Source of the DNA: JAAEPI01 sp964352625
GTDB lineage: Bacteria > Bacteroidota > Bacteroidia > Cytophagales > Cyclobacteriaceae
NCBI GenBank assembly: GCA_964352625.1
Contig: CAYGSD010000002.1
Location: 124,001-188,000, forward strand
Length of the DNA stretch: 64,000 bases
Reading direction: 5' to 3'
Numbering within the stretch: position 1 is the first letter of the stretch; each line of letters starts with the position of its first letter. A model generated the notes under the pieces. It had not been told where the DNA came from. It saw nothing but the letters and a program-made list of their open reading frames with translations, and ran no database searches. This document shows positions 43,006 to 51,224 of the stretch, piece by piece. The position numbers and the translations under genes are program-made.

Positions 43006-43928
43006 GAATTCTTCTCAGCCAGTAAGTAGAGCACGGCCATCCGAATGGCTACACCATTTTCTACTTGCTGCAGAATAATCGAATGATCCGAATCCGCAAC
43101 ATCGGAGGTGATTTCCACCCCTCGATTAATTGGGCCAGGATGCATGATTACAATTTCCTTTTTTAGGGAGTCAAGCAATTTTTTATTCACTCCGAAGAAC
43201 CTTGTATACTCACGCAAAGAAGGGAAGTATCTCATTTCCTGTCTTTCCAGCTGAATACGTAGGACATTCGCTACGTCGCACCACTCCAGAGCTTCTCTTA
43301 CATCATTTGATACAAGCACGCCTAATTCTCCAATGTGCCTAGGAAGGAGAGTTGCAGGGCCGCAAACCATCACTTCAGCCCCCAAGGTTTGCAGAGCAAA
43401 AATATTTGAAAGGGCCACTCGAGAGTGCAGGATGTCTCCAATAATTACCACCTTATTACCCTTAACCTCACCACGTTTTTCTCGAATAGAATAGGTGTCT
43501 AGTAGGGCCTGAGTTGGGTGTTCGTGGGTTCCATCCCCAGCGTTTATGATATTGGCGTCAATATGATTGGCCAAAAAATGTGGAGCCCCGGGGCTGCTGT
43601 GCCGCATTACGACCATATCCACTTTCATAGCCAGGATGTTGTTGACCGTATCGAGGAGTGTTTCCCCTTTTTTGACAGAAGATCCTGAAGCTGAGAAGTT
43701 GATCACATCTGCGGAAAGTCTTTTTTCAGCTAGTTCAAATGAAAGCTTGGTTCGAGTCGAATTCTCGAAGAAAATATTGGCGATAGTGACGTCTCTCAAG
43801 GACGGCACCTTCTTAATCGGACGGTTGATAACGTCTTTGAAATTGTCTGCTGTCTGAAAAATAAGTTCGATATCCTCTTTGTCGAGGTTCTTGATGCCAA
43901 GTAGGTGCTTCGTTTTCAATTGGCTCAT
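43002..43928 (-). CDS. pyrB: Aspartate carbamoyltransferase catalytic chain
   Basis: 308 residues. The carbamoyl phosphate loop FFENSTRTKLSFE (the STRT box), HPTQALLDTYSI and a late HPGPINRGVEI are all diagnostic. It joins carbamoyl phosphate with aspartate in pyrimidine synthesis. Its ATG overlaps the pyrR stop (ATGA). No pyrI regulatory chain follows, so the enzyme is probably of the unregulated, Bacillus-like type. Confidence 0.97.
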   Translation of the reverse strand: MSQLKTKHLLGIKNLDKEDIELIFQTADNFKDVINRPIKKVPSLRDVTIANIFFENSTRTKLSFELAEKRLSADVINFSASGSSVKKGETLLDTVNNILAMKVDMVVMRHSSPGAPHFLANHIDANIINAGDGTHEHPTQALLDTYSIREKRGEVKGNKVVIIGDILHSRVALSNIFALQTLGAEVMVCGPATLLPRHIGELGVLVSNDVREALEWCDVANVLRIQLERQEMRYFPSLREYTRFFGVNKKLLDSLKKEIVIMHPGPINRGVEITSDVADSDHSIILQQVENGVAIRMAVLYLLAEKNS

Positions 43929-44467
43929 TCTTCCTTATTTATTAACCAGACATTGTCCACCTTGTTCGTTTCTTTCCACTCCACCAGCACTTTCTGCGTG
44001 TCTATTGTATTCACTTTTCTGCCTACATAGTTGGCTTCTACGGGCACATGTCGAGAATAGAGTCTATCGATCAGGACGAGCAATTCCACTTTATCTGGCC
44101 TGCCGAAAGAGGCCATAGCATCAAGAGCCGCTCGTACGGATCGTCCAGTATAAAGGACATCATCCACTAGGATTACATTTTTCTTTTCGATAAGAAAGGG
44201 GACGTCAGTCTTGCTTGCTTGGATGGGTTCGTCTCTTCGTCGGAAGTCGTCTCTGTGAAAAGTAGTATCGAGATAGCCTACTTGAATTTTCTTCCCGATG
44301 ATTTCTTGTAGTCGCTCTACGAGCCGAATGGCCAGGGCTTTCCCTCTGGGCTGGAGGCCAAGAATTACAGAATTAGAAAAATCGCCGTGGTTTTCGATAA
44401 GCTGTTGGCTCAATCGATTGATTGTCACCTGAAGTAACCTACTGTCGAACAAGAGGCGTTTCTGCAT
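43925..44467 (-). CDS. pyrR: PyrR regulator / uracil phosphoribosyltransferase
   Basis: 180 residues. The start is taken at ATG 44467 (MQKRLLFDSRLL); the TTG at 44482 lies inside the promoter element. PRPP loop VILVDDVLYTGRSVRAALDA is present, and LQPRGKALA and DTTFHRDDF are typical PyrR segments. It binds pyr mRNA in Firmicutes; whether it does so here is unknown, as no anti-terminator was seen before it. It forms an operon with pyrB. Confidence 0.93.
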   Translation of the reverse strand: MQKRLLFDSRLLQVTINRLSQQLIENHGDFSNSVILGLQPRGKALAIRLVERLQEIIGKKIQVGYLDTTFHRDDFRRRDEPIQASKTDVPFLIEKKNVILVDDVLYTGRSVRAALDAMASFGRPDKVELLVLIDRLYSRHVPVEANYVGRKVNTIDTQKVLVEWKETNKVDNVWLINKEE

Positions 44468-44479
44468 GGGGATTTCGTG

Positions 44480-44487
44480 CAAAAGTA
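44480..44487 (-). promoter_or_regulatory. -7 element of pyrR-pyrB
   Basis: TACTTTTG on the minus strand fits TAnnTTTG, 13 bases before the ATG of pyrR. The expected transcript leader is therefore only a few bases, which leaves no room for a PyrR-controlled attenuator. Confidence 0.45.
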
Positions 44488-44554
44488 ATAAACCTTGATG
44501 ATTGGAGTGTTGTTAGGGGTAGGGCATGTTAGGCCACATTCAGAACAAACAAAA

Positions 44555-44584
44555 AACCCTGTCCCGACGAGTCGGGACAGGGTT
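44555..44584 (-). terminator. Terminator after the FecR-like gene
   Basis: A 14-bp perfect stem (aaccctgtcccgac / gtcgggacagggtt) with a 2-base loop is followed on the minus strand by a T-rich run. It closes the FecR-like/CHASE2 unit that is read leftward and contains TCCCGA...TCGGGA. Confidence 0.9.
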
Positions 44585-44606
44585 CATAAACCTGTTTTGA
44601 TTGTTT

Positions 44607-45527
44607 TTATTCTTTAGAAAGTCCGTTTGTGATTAGGAAGTTTTCATACAACTCCTTGAAATCTTGAACTTCTGGAGCCATTTTGATGGCTTCCTGATAT
44701 TTAGTAGAAGCATCAAGCAAAAGACCTTTTTCTTCGAAGAATGAAGCGTAGATCAATTTGCTAAGCGGAGAATCCTCAGCCACTTCAGCTTTTAGGTTTG
44801 CCAAGTCAGCAGCCACCTCAGTGTCTTCAGTAGATCGCTTGATTCCGATATCACCTGACGCGATGCTTTCATCGTCTTTGTCCTTAACACTAAAGATGTA
44901 TAACCCTGCTCCTTCGTCTTTTTGCATTGCTTCAGATGTGAAGTCAAGCTCAACCTGAGTATCGTTTACTTCTTCTTGGAAGATTACTTCGTCAAGAATG
45001 TTTCTAACCGTAACGATATAGGTAGCATCAATCTTCGCACTTTCCCATCTAACAATTGCATTGTCGCCAATAACATCTACCTGAGGAGGGAGCATAACGT
45101 TCAGTGTGCCATCAGCAACCGCACGAGAAACAGCTCCAGTAGCTTTCTGTCTCGAATAGACACTTCCGCTTCCTTGATCAGCATTCATTTTATCATTTAC
45201 GAACTTGGCATATCTGCTAGCCACGCTAGTGTTTCCAGTTTGTACTTTTTTCTCTAGATCAGAAACAGCCATAGTTCCGGCTTTTCTTACCTCAATGGTT
45301 CGTCCTGTTTTGTGCATTAGACCTATATAGGCACCTTCTGAGGCAATAAGTGCATCGCCTTCATTTAGGGTAGCACCAGTCTTCAACGTCACCATTTCTC
45401 CTGTTGATTTCTTCACCTGATTCGTGCCTTTATTGGCAAGCACTCTGAACGTATAGCCTTGGGCAAGAGTAGCTTCTGCCAAGAAGAGCAGCGCCAAAGC
45501 CATTGTGTATGTGATCATCTTTTTCAT
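44607..45527 (-). CDS. Exported FecR-like domain protein
   Basis: About 306 residues (an ATG four codons earlier is possible). Signal peptide MKKMITYTMALALLFLAEATLAQ. The N-terminal part (FRVLANKGTNQVKKSTGE, GATLNEGDALIASEGAYIGLMH, RKAGTMAVSDLE) resembles FecR-type beta domains; the middle has a fibronectin-like stretch (AIVRWESAKIDATYIVTVRN) and the end is helical, like one TPR (YASFFEEKGLLLDASTKYQE). It is followed upstream in the same direction by the CHASE2 gene, 62 bases away. Role unknown; it may sense or scaffold with the CHASE2 protein in the envelope. Confidence 0.7.
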   Translation of the reverse strand: MKKMITYTMALALLFLAEATLAQGYTFRVLANKGTNQVKKSTGEMVTLKTGATLNEGDALIASEGAYIGLMHKTGRTIEVRKAGTMAVSDLEKKVQTGNTSVASRYAKFVNDKMNADQGSGSVYSRQKATGAVSRAVADGTLNVMLPPQVDVIGDNAIVRWESAKIDATYIVTVRNILDEVIFQEEVNDTQVELDFTSEAMQKDEGAGLYIFSVKDKDDESIASGDIGIKRSTEDTEVAADLANLKAEVAEDSPLSKLIYASFFEEKGLLLDASTKYQEAIKMAPEVQDFKELYENFLITNGLSKE

Positions 45528-45589
45528 AGTATTTCGCATGTTTTAGTTGTCGTAGTTATTAGCGGTTGTGGTTAAATCAAATACTGTGC

Positions 45590-46915
45590 CTAAATCTTAG
45601 ACACCCTGAATAATTCTTTTCTTCCTTCTCGGGTCATTGAATTTTTCACTACACCGTAGTATACCTCAAGTGCGTCTCCCACCACGGCGACTACAATCAA
45701 TGTATAGGTTAAATCTAGTTTGAGGCTGTAGTACTCCATAATATAGATAACCAAAAATACAAACCCGAGGAATTCCAACGCTTGAATAAGCTTAGTGATG
45801 CCATCATACCACCTAGGAACTCTTTTATAAATCCAAGAGAAAGCTAGGACATTCAGAAAGCACACAAGTATGGCAATTAGCCAAGTTTGCCATTCTGTAA
45901 GCTGATCAATGTAATCCTCATTTAGAACCATTGAGATCACATTGGCGTGAATGACACCTCCATACATATCAGGGAATGCACGACCAACATATGTCGAATT
46001 CAAGGGCGTGAAGTACCTATCTTCCAAGGCCTCTCTGTCTGCGAGATCGTCTCCCATAAAACAGAATATGACAATACTCCCAGTTATAAAGTCGGGGACG
46101 TACATCCTTTCATACTGATCCAAGTCGGAATTATAATACTGCTCAAGAATTTGGTAATGATCCAGTGCGAAAAACATACTTCCGAACTTAGTTGCACCAT
46201 AATCGATAATATTACCTCGGTAATTAATCACCTCCTCTATATTATCTCTTTCCAGAAAATTTTCTGCGGCTTCTGGGTTTATATAAGAAGCTAGTTTTAC
46301 CCCAAATGCAGGTATCCAATATTGTTCTTCTCCAGATCCAATCGGGAATTGAGGCACGATTGTTCGGTTCATTTTTAAATCAGCTTGGGTTGCCGCTTCG
46401 GTTGTAAGGTTCACATGAGCAAACTCTGCGTTTTCGTTGAATGGATCCCAAGATACTGTACTACCAAATATTCCTGTGCTGTCGTTGTACTCAGCTTTGA
46501 ACGGCATCACTAAGTTGTCAACTTTTGAAAGAGCCGAAGCTAAAAACGCATCGCCTATTGAGTCGTCCAAATGTGGTTCACTAAAGAAAATATCGATACC
46601 TATGGCCAAGGGATTGAATTGATTGATTGAGTCAATCATCATGGCTATTTCAAATCGAGAACGATTGCCTACATTCACCAAGACCACTCGGTCATCCACA
46701 ACTGGACGATCCCTAAGTTGAGAGAATACTACATCGGTCATTTCCATATCAGCGAATGCTTCACCAATAGGATCGAAGATGTCAAATATTTTGAATGCTG
46801 TGAAGCTGCTGAAAAACCCAAGTAGAGCGAAAATGAAGACAGTTCCTAGGATGACATCCAGCCAAAACTTCTTGAACATCGATTTTTGCTTCGGCTTAGA
46901 GTGAGTATCGGCCAT
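45590..46915 (-). CDS. CHASE2 domain membrane protein
   Basis: 441 residues from ATG 46915 (MADTHSKPKQKSMFKKFW). One helix near 17-37, then a periplasmic CHASE2 sensor domain (about 60-330: VVLVNVGNRSRFEIAMMIDS, AIGIDIFFSEPHLDDS, GSIVIFCFMGDD), and three C-terminal helices (about 335-425) with no kinase, cyclase or other output domain. In relatives CHASE2 proteins of this sort occur with FecR-like proteins, as here. What signal it reads, and how it passes it on, cannot be seen. Confidence 0.82.
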   Translation of the reverse strand: MADTHSKPKQKSMFKKFWLDVILGTVFIFALLGFFSSFTAFKIFDIFDPIGEAFADMEMTDVVFSQLRDRPVVDDRVVLVNVGNRSRFEIAMMIDSINQFNPLAIGIDIFFSEPHLDDSIGDAFLASALSKVDNLVMPFKAEYNDSTGIFGSTVSWDPFNENAEFAHVNLTTEAATQADLKMNRTIVPQFPIGSGEEQYWIPAFGVKLASYINPEAAENFLERDNIEEVINYRGNIIDYGATKFGSMFFALDHYQILEQYYNSDLDQYERMYVPDFITGSIVIFCFMGDDLADREALEDRYFTPLNSTYVGRAFPDMYGGVIHANVISMVLNEDYIDQLTEWQTWLIAILVCFLNVLAFSWIYKRVPRWYDGITKLIQALEFLGFVFLVIYIMEYYSLKLDLTYTLIVVAVVGDALEVYYGVVKNSMTREGRKELFRVSKI

Positions 46916-46971
46916 GTTTTTTGGGTTTATTTTCGTCAAATTAAGCAAAATTCAACCACTTTCACGGAGAA

Positions 46972-47952
46972 GTGAGCAGCTTGAACAAAAGGAAATTCGG
47001 AATTAAAGAAATTCAGGAGGGCATTCTCTCGGGAAGTCGTCAATGGCTGAGTCGTGGAATTACGCTGGTGGAAAGTCAACTTCATGAAGACCGGCAAGCT
47101 TCTTCAGAATTAATTGATGCTTTGATTGCAGCGTCAGGCGGAAGCTTAAGGATTGGAATAACAGGAGTGCCGGGTGTCGGAAAAAGCACCTTCATTGAAG
47201 CTTTCGGTACATTCTTGACTGATTATGGGAAAAAGTTGGCGGTACTTTCTGTCGATCCAAGCAGTACACTGACCAAGGGAAGCATACTCGGTGATAAGAC
47301 CAGAATGGCTGAACTCTCGATGAATGAAAATGCGTTTATTCGGCCTTCACCTTCTGGAAACAGTTTGGGCGGGGTGGCCTCCAGTACGCGCGAATCCATC
47401 CTTCTTTGCGAAGCGGCAGGCTTTGATGTGGTGATCGTGGAGACAGTCGGAGTGGGCCAATCGGAAACTTTGGTCAAAGAGATGGTTGATTTTTTCCTTT
47501 TGCTGATGCTGCCGGGGAGTGGGGATGAGCTTCAGGGAATCAAGCGGGGCATTATGGAAATGGCCGATGGCATTTTCATCAATAAGGCGGACGGAAATGC
47601 CGAGCGCGCGAAGCGCGCTCGGAAGGACTTTCAGAATGCACTGCACCTTTTTCCTCCAACAAGATCGGGCTGGAAGATTCCAGTAGAAATGGGTTCATCA
47701 CTTGAGAAAAAGGGAATGGAGGAAATGTGGTCTCAGTTGAGCGCATTCGAAAAACTCACAAAGGAAAATGGCTTTTTTGAAGGTCAAAGGAAAGAGCAAC
47801 AGATAAAGTGGTTTCACCAACTGATCAGGCAGAAACTAGAAAATGATTTTTTCTCCTCGGACGAAGTAACCGATAAAATAAAAAAAGCGGAAGCTGGTAT
47901 AGCCTCCGCTCAGTGTTCGGTTCGTCGAGCTGTGTCCGACCTATTTGCCTAA
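46972..47952 (+). CDS. meaB: Methylmalonyl-CoA mutase-associated GTPase MeaB (ArgK family)
   Basis: 326 residues from a GTG start. G-domain motifs: GVPGVGKST (P-loop), LSVDPSST, VETVGVGQSE (switch II) and INKADG (NKxD). MeaB guards the B12 cofactor of methylmalonyl-CoA mutase. Its 3' end overlaps the B12 receptor gene by 12 bases on the opposite strand, so this sits in the cobalamin locus; the mutase itself is not in the window. Confidence 0.93.
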   Translation: MSSLNKRKFGIKEIQEGILSGSRQWLSRGITLVESQLHEDRQASSELIDALIAASGGSLRIGITGVPGVGKSTFIEAFGTFLTDYGKKLAVLSVDPSSTLTKGSILGDKTRMAELSMNENAFIRPSPSGNSLGGVASSTRESILLCEAAGFDVVIVETVGVGQSETLVKEMVDFFLLLMLPGSGDELQGIKRGIMEMADGIFINKADGNAERAKRARKDFQNALHLFPPTRSGWKIPVEMGSSLEKKGMEEMWSQLSAFEKLTKENGFFEGQRKEQQIKWFHQLIRQKLENDFFSSDEVTDKIKKAEAGIASAQCSVRRAVSDLFA

Positions 47953-49809
47953 CTGCATGGTTAGCCCAATTGTGTAATTACGGCCCATTGTGGTAAAGCC
48001 AAGTATGGCCTCATATTTTTCATTGAGCAGATTGTTAATTGCTCCATTCAGTGCAAATCTTCCGAATTGGTGATTCGCCGAAAGATCTACTAAACCAAAG
48101 CTGTCAGTTGCGACTGTCTCGAAAGTTGCTGGATCATTTTGCTTTCGTTTGCCTGTCCAGGTATAGTCGAGCGCTATGCCTCCATTCTTAGAATAGTTGA
48201 GCGTACCGCCAAGACCATATTTAATTCTTGGGACGCGCTGACGGAGGTTGCCCTGAATATTGTTCAGCCAGGTGTAGGTACCTCTGATGTCAAATTTCCC
48301 AATGGAGTATTGCCCATCAAACTCTACACCCTCTACCCAAAGCTGTCTGCCAGCGTTAAAATACTCGCCCCCAATGAAATTGAAGTCATCGTCCAGGAAG
48401 GACTGAAAATCAATGGGACGATTGTCCTTTCGCTGGAAATAAACAGCATTCAGTGTCAAATTCTCTTGATAGACACTGGTTCCAAAATCCCACCCCTTGG
48501 ATATTTCGGGCTTTAATTCCGGGTTGCCAAAAGGCCCATTCAACTGATAAAGTGAAGGCGTGATGTAATTGGTGGAGTAATTGGCGAGCAGCTTCAGGGT
48601 AGTGGAGCCAAGGTCAAAAAAGTACGATGGGTTCAGGTTATAAACGGTCTTTGTTCCGTAGTTACTGTGCTTGTTGATTCTGGTGCCAGCTTGAAATGTG
48701 AGGTTTCCCAATTCTAAAATTCCTGACAAGTAAGGAGCCTGACTTGTGAAATCTACCTGAGTTTGCGTTGGCTGCTCGTAATTTAAACGCTGCAAATCGA
48801 CACCCGCAATGACCGTTATTAGGCTGCCAATTTCCTGAGTCAATTGAAAATTCCCCTGATTATTCTGTGCTTCATAATCGTCAGAAAACCCTCCATAATT
48901 AAACCGACGTTCTAAATTATTCTGAAAAATACTGGCCGAAAACTGCGTTTCTTCACCGGAGTAGTTCCCCGACAGGCCAATTCTATTTTGTAAATAGACA
49001 CTCCCACTTGTGGGGTCGTCTGTGAAGGCAAATGCATCAAATTCATTTTCGAATTGATCCAAAGCACCGCTTACCTGAAGGTTGATTTTTTCAGTGACAT
49101 CATAGCCTACATTCAAAGAAGCATTTTCGCTCGTCATTCCGTCCTTGTCAAAATTAGCTCCACCAGTTTCCTTAGCTGCTGAGAATCCATCGGATGATTT
49201 GTAGCTTCCAGAGAATCCATAGGTCACTTTGTCTACCCTTCCGTTTGCATTTACCGAACCTCCTTTGGTATTGAAAGAGCCTGCCTCCAGCGATACGTTC
49301 CCGCTCAGTTCGCCGCTTTTTGCTGACTTGGTTTTGATGGAAATGACTGCCGCAGCTGCACCTGATCCATACAATGAGCTGAGCCCTCCGCGCAAAACTT
49401 CTATGGATTCAATATTGTTCATATCGACTAGCCGCAGGTCGTAGGTCAGGTCAATTCCCGACGGATCGTTGAAAGGCACGCCATCAATCAGTATGAGTGT
49501 GCGCTTGCTTCCTGCGCCCCTCACGAAATAGTCGATGTTCGTTCCGGGTGCTCCGAAGTTTCCGTCCATCTGCACACCAGGCACTCTATTGAGCAAATCG
49601 GGAAGGGAACGAACCCCACTTTTTTGAATGTCTTCTCCCGAAATCTTGTAGATCATTTTTCCCGATTTCTCCTTAGGAGTAGCCATGCGGGAGCCAGTAA
49701 ACACCATCTCATCTAGCTGAGTGGTTTTGAGGGAATCCTGTGCCTTGACAGCATTTCCTGCGCCTAGCATGACAAGCATGGTGGCGACTTTTGTGAGGTT
49801 TTTTCTCAT
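47941..49809 (-). CDS. TonB-dependent receptor, BtuB-like, under a cobalamin riboswitch
   Basis: 622 residues from ATG 49809 (MRKNLTKVATMLVMLGAG), signal peptide ending VKAQ. Plug domain at about 40-150 (KSGVRSLPDLLNRVPGVQMDG, RGAGSKRTLILIDGVPFNDP, EVLRGGLSSLYGSGAAAAVI) followed by a 22-strand barrel ending GFTTMGRNYTIGLTMQLGK. A cobalamin riboswitch precedes it, so cobalamin or a relative (cobinamide) is the likely ligand. The adjacent importer genes agree. Confidence 0.9.
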   Translation of the reverse strand: MRKNLTKVATMLVMLGAGNAVKAQDSLKTTQLDEMVFTGSRMATPKEKSGKMIYKISGEDIQKSGVRSLPDLLNRVPGVQMDGNFGAPGTNIDYFVRGAGSKRTLILIDGVPFNDPSGIDLTYDLRLVDMNNIESIEVLRGGLSSLYGSGAAAAVISIKTKSAKSGELSGNVSLEAGSFNTKGGSVNANGRVDKVTYGFSGSYKSSDGFSAAKETGGANFDKDGMTSENASLNVGYDVTEKINLQVSGALDQFENEFDAFAFTDDPTSGSVYLQNRIGLSGNYSGEETQFSASIFQNNLERRFNYGGFSDDYEAQNNQGNFQLTQEIGSLITVIAGVDLQRLNYEQPTQTQVDFTSQAPYLSGILELGNLTFQAGTRINKHSNYGTKTVYNLNPSYFFDLGSTTLKLLANYSTNYITPSLYQLNGPFGNPELKPEISKGWDFGTSVYQENLTLNAVYFQRKDNRPIDFQSFLDDDFNFIGGEYFNAGRQLWVEGVEFDGQYSIGKFDIRGTYTWLNNIQGNLRQRVPRIKYGLGGTLNYSKNGGIALDYTWTGKRKQNDPATFETVATDSFGLVDLSANHQFGRFALNGAINNLLNEKYEAILGFTTMGRNYTIGLTMQLGK

Positions 49810-49894
49810 AGAAGTTTGGTCACTATGAGCCTCGATGAACAAAGGGGTATAACCTTTCGATTATCCGCCAGCTTTCACCCGAAGCTTCGAATTA

Positions 49895-50115
49895 TATAAA
49901 GGCACCTTGGCAGGTCTCCTGGCTCGTCCGATTTTGATTTCCTTCCCATCCCGTCCCGATAGCTATCGGGATCGAACAGTGGATTTGTAATCAAAAATTT
50001 TCCCAAAAAAATTTGGGAATCGGACTTACAGTTGCGGGGACAGCTTCCGAATTTCCTAACTCAGGATCACGGAATTCCCTTTTAATCTCGATTCCGAACT
50101 GAATCGGTGATCGAA
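49895..50115 (-). promoter_or_regulatory. Cobalamin (adenosylcobalamin) riboswitch
   Basis: On the minus strand the B12 box GCCAGGAGACCTGCC is at 49909-49923 and the core AAGCTGTCCCCGCAACTGTAAG is at about 50025-50046, with ATTAAAAGGGAA near 50065-50085. The spacing and order are those of cobalamin aptamers. The variable arm contains tcccgatagctatcggga (49954-49971). Switching blocks translation or stops transcription of the receptor gene that starts 85 bases downstream. Confidence 0.93.
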
Positions 50116-50130
50116 AACCAAAAGCCATCG

Positions 50131-50138
50131 CAATATTA
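50131..50138 (-). promoter_or_regulatory. Candidate -7 element for the riboswitch transcript
   Basis: TAATATTG on the minus strand has seven of the eight TAnnTTTG positions and would start RNA near 50124, just before the riboswitch 5' half. It lies back to back with the btuF element, six bases away. Confidence 0.35.
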
Positions 50139-50143
50139 GTTGA

Positions 50144-50151
50144 TAAATTTG
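50144..50151 (+). promoter_or_regulatory. -7 element of the B12 importer operon; likely leaderless mRNA
   Basis: TAAATTTG matches TAnnTTTG exactly and ends six bases before the ATG at 50157. Transcription would begin about at the start codon, so the importer operon would carry no riboswitch. Confidence 0.5.
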
Positions 50152-50156
50152 GGGCG

Positions 50157-51224
50157 ATGAGTAAAAACTGGATCGTCCTTCTGGCAGGCCTTTTGGCTTG
50201 TACCCCAAAGCAAGAAGAAAGAAATAGCACCGTTGATGTGGCAGTGGAGTATGCCACCGCTTTTCATTTCGAGTCGGACGAAGACGGTAGAATCTTGGTC
50301 GTGGACGAGCCTTGGCCAAACGCAACCATTCCCAAAAAGTATGATTTGAGTAAACCCCTGAGCAAAGTGGTTTGTACTTCTACTTCTCATTTGCCTTTTT
50401 TTGAAATGCTTGGAAGAGCCGATGCGGTGGTAGGTTTTCCCAACGTATCCTACATCAGTTCGGAGGTTTTCAGAGAGAAAGTGGAGGCGGGAGAGATAAC
50501 TGATCTTGGGCCCGACGGGGGGATGAACATGGAGCTACTTCTCGCCTTACAACCTGACGCAGTAATTGCCTTTGACATGGGAGGAGAATCAGCAACGCTA
50601 GACAAGATTGCTGAGGCAGGAATTCCGGTATACTACAATTCTGATTTTCTCGAATCTTCTCCTTTGGGTCGGGCCGAGTGGATTAAGTTTTTTGGGGCGC
50701 TACTTGGGGAGGAGGAAAAGGCAGATTCGATTTTCACAACGATTGCCGATGAATACAATCGCCTCGTTGATTTGGCTGCTGATGTAGCGGAAAAACCAAC
50801 GGTCTTGAACGGCGTGGTTTATGGCGACACGTGGTTTATGCCTGGCGGTGGGAACTGGGCATCTGAATTTTATGCTAATGCGGGTGGAGAGTATCTGTGG
50901 GCAAGTGATACTACCTCTGGCTGGCTGGAGTTAAGCTTCGAGGCGGTATTCGACAGAGGACGAAACGCTGATTTTTGGATTGGAACTTCGTCCCACACCA
51001 GCAAGGCAGAGATGCTGGGTGCGGAATCTCGGTATGCTGATTTTGGTCCGTTTCGAGACGACAAGGTCTTTAACTATAGCAAAAGAAGAAGCCCAACCGG
51101 AGGCTTTGATTTCTTTGAGTCTGGCTATGCACGGCCTGATTTGGTGCTGGCCGACTTGATCAAAATCTTGCACCCTGAATTGCTGCCAGAGTATGATATG
51201 GTTTATTTCGAACAGCTCAGATGA
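50157..51224 (+). CDS. ABC importer substrate-binding lipoprotein, BtuF-like
   Basis: 355 residues, signal with lipobox LLAC (MSKNWIVLLAGLLAC). Class III periplasmic-binding protein: KVVCTSTSHLPFFEML at the start of the first lobe, ALQPDAVIAFDMGGESATLDKI, and the helical backbone with GRAEWIKFFGALLG joining the lobes. Placed first in an operon with BtuC- and BtuD-like genes, 4-base overlap with the permease. Divergent from the riboswitch-controlled receptor. Cobalamin is the likely ligand; haem or iron chelates are alternatives by fold. Confidence 0.85.
   Translation: MSKNWIVLLAGLLACTPKQEERNSTVDVAVEYATAFHFESDEDGRILVVDEPWPNATIPKKYDLSKPLSKVVCTSTSHLPFFEMLGRADAVVGFPNVSYISSEVFREKVEAGEITDLGPDGGMNMELLLALQPDAVIAFDMGGESATLDKIAEAGIPVYYNSDFLESSPLGRAEWIKFFGALLGEEEKADSIFTTIADEYNRLVDLAADVAEKPTVLNGVVYGDTWFMPGGGNWASEFYANAGGEYLWASDTTSGWLELSFEAVFDRGRNADFWIGTSSHTSKAEMLGAESRYADFGPFRDDKVFNYSKRRSPTGGFDFFESGYARPDLVLADLIKILHPELLPEYDMVYFEQLR

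Noticed and set aside
43002..43928. Ornithine carbamoyltransferase for the pyrB gene
   Set aside because: HPTQALLDTYSI and the pyrR operon context fit aspartate carbamoyltransferase.
44468..44482. A TTG start for pyrR five codons upstream of the ATG
   Set aside because: It lies within the -7 promoter element; ATG 44467 gives the common N-terminus MQKRLL.
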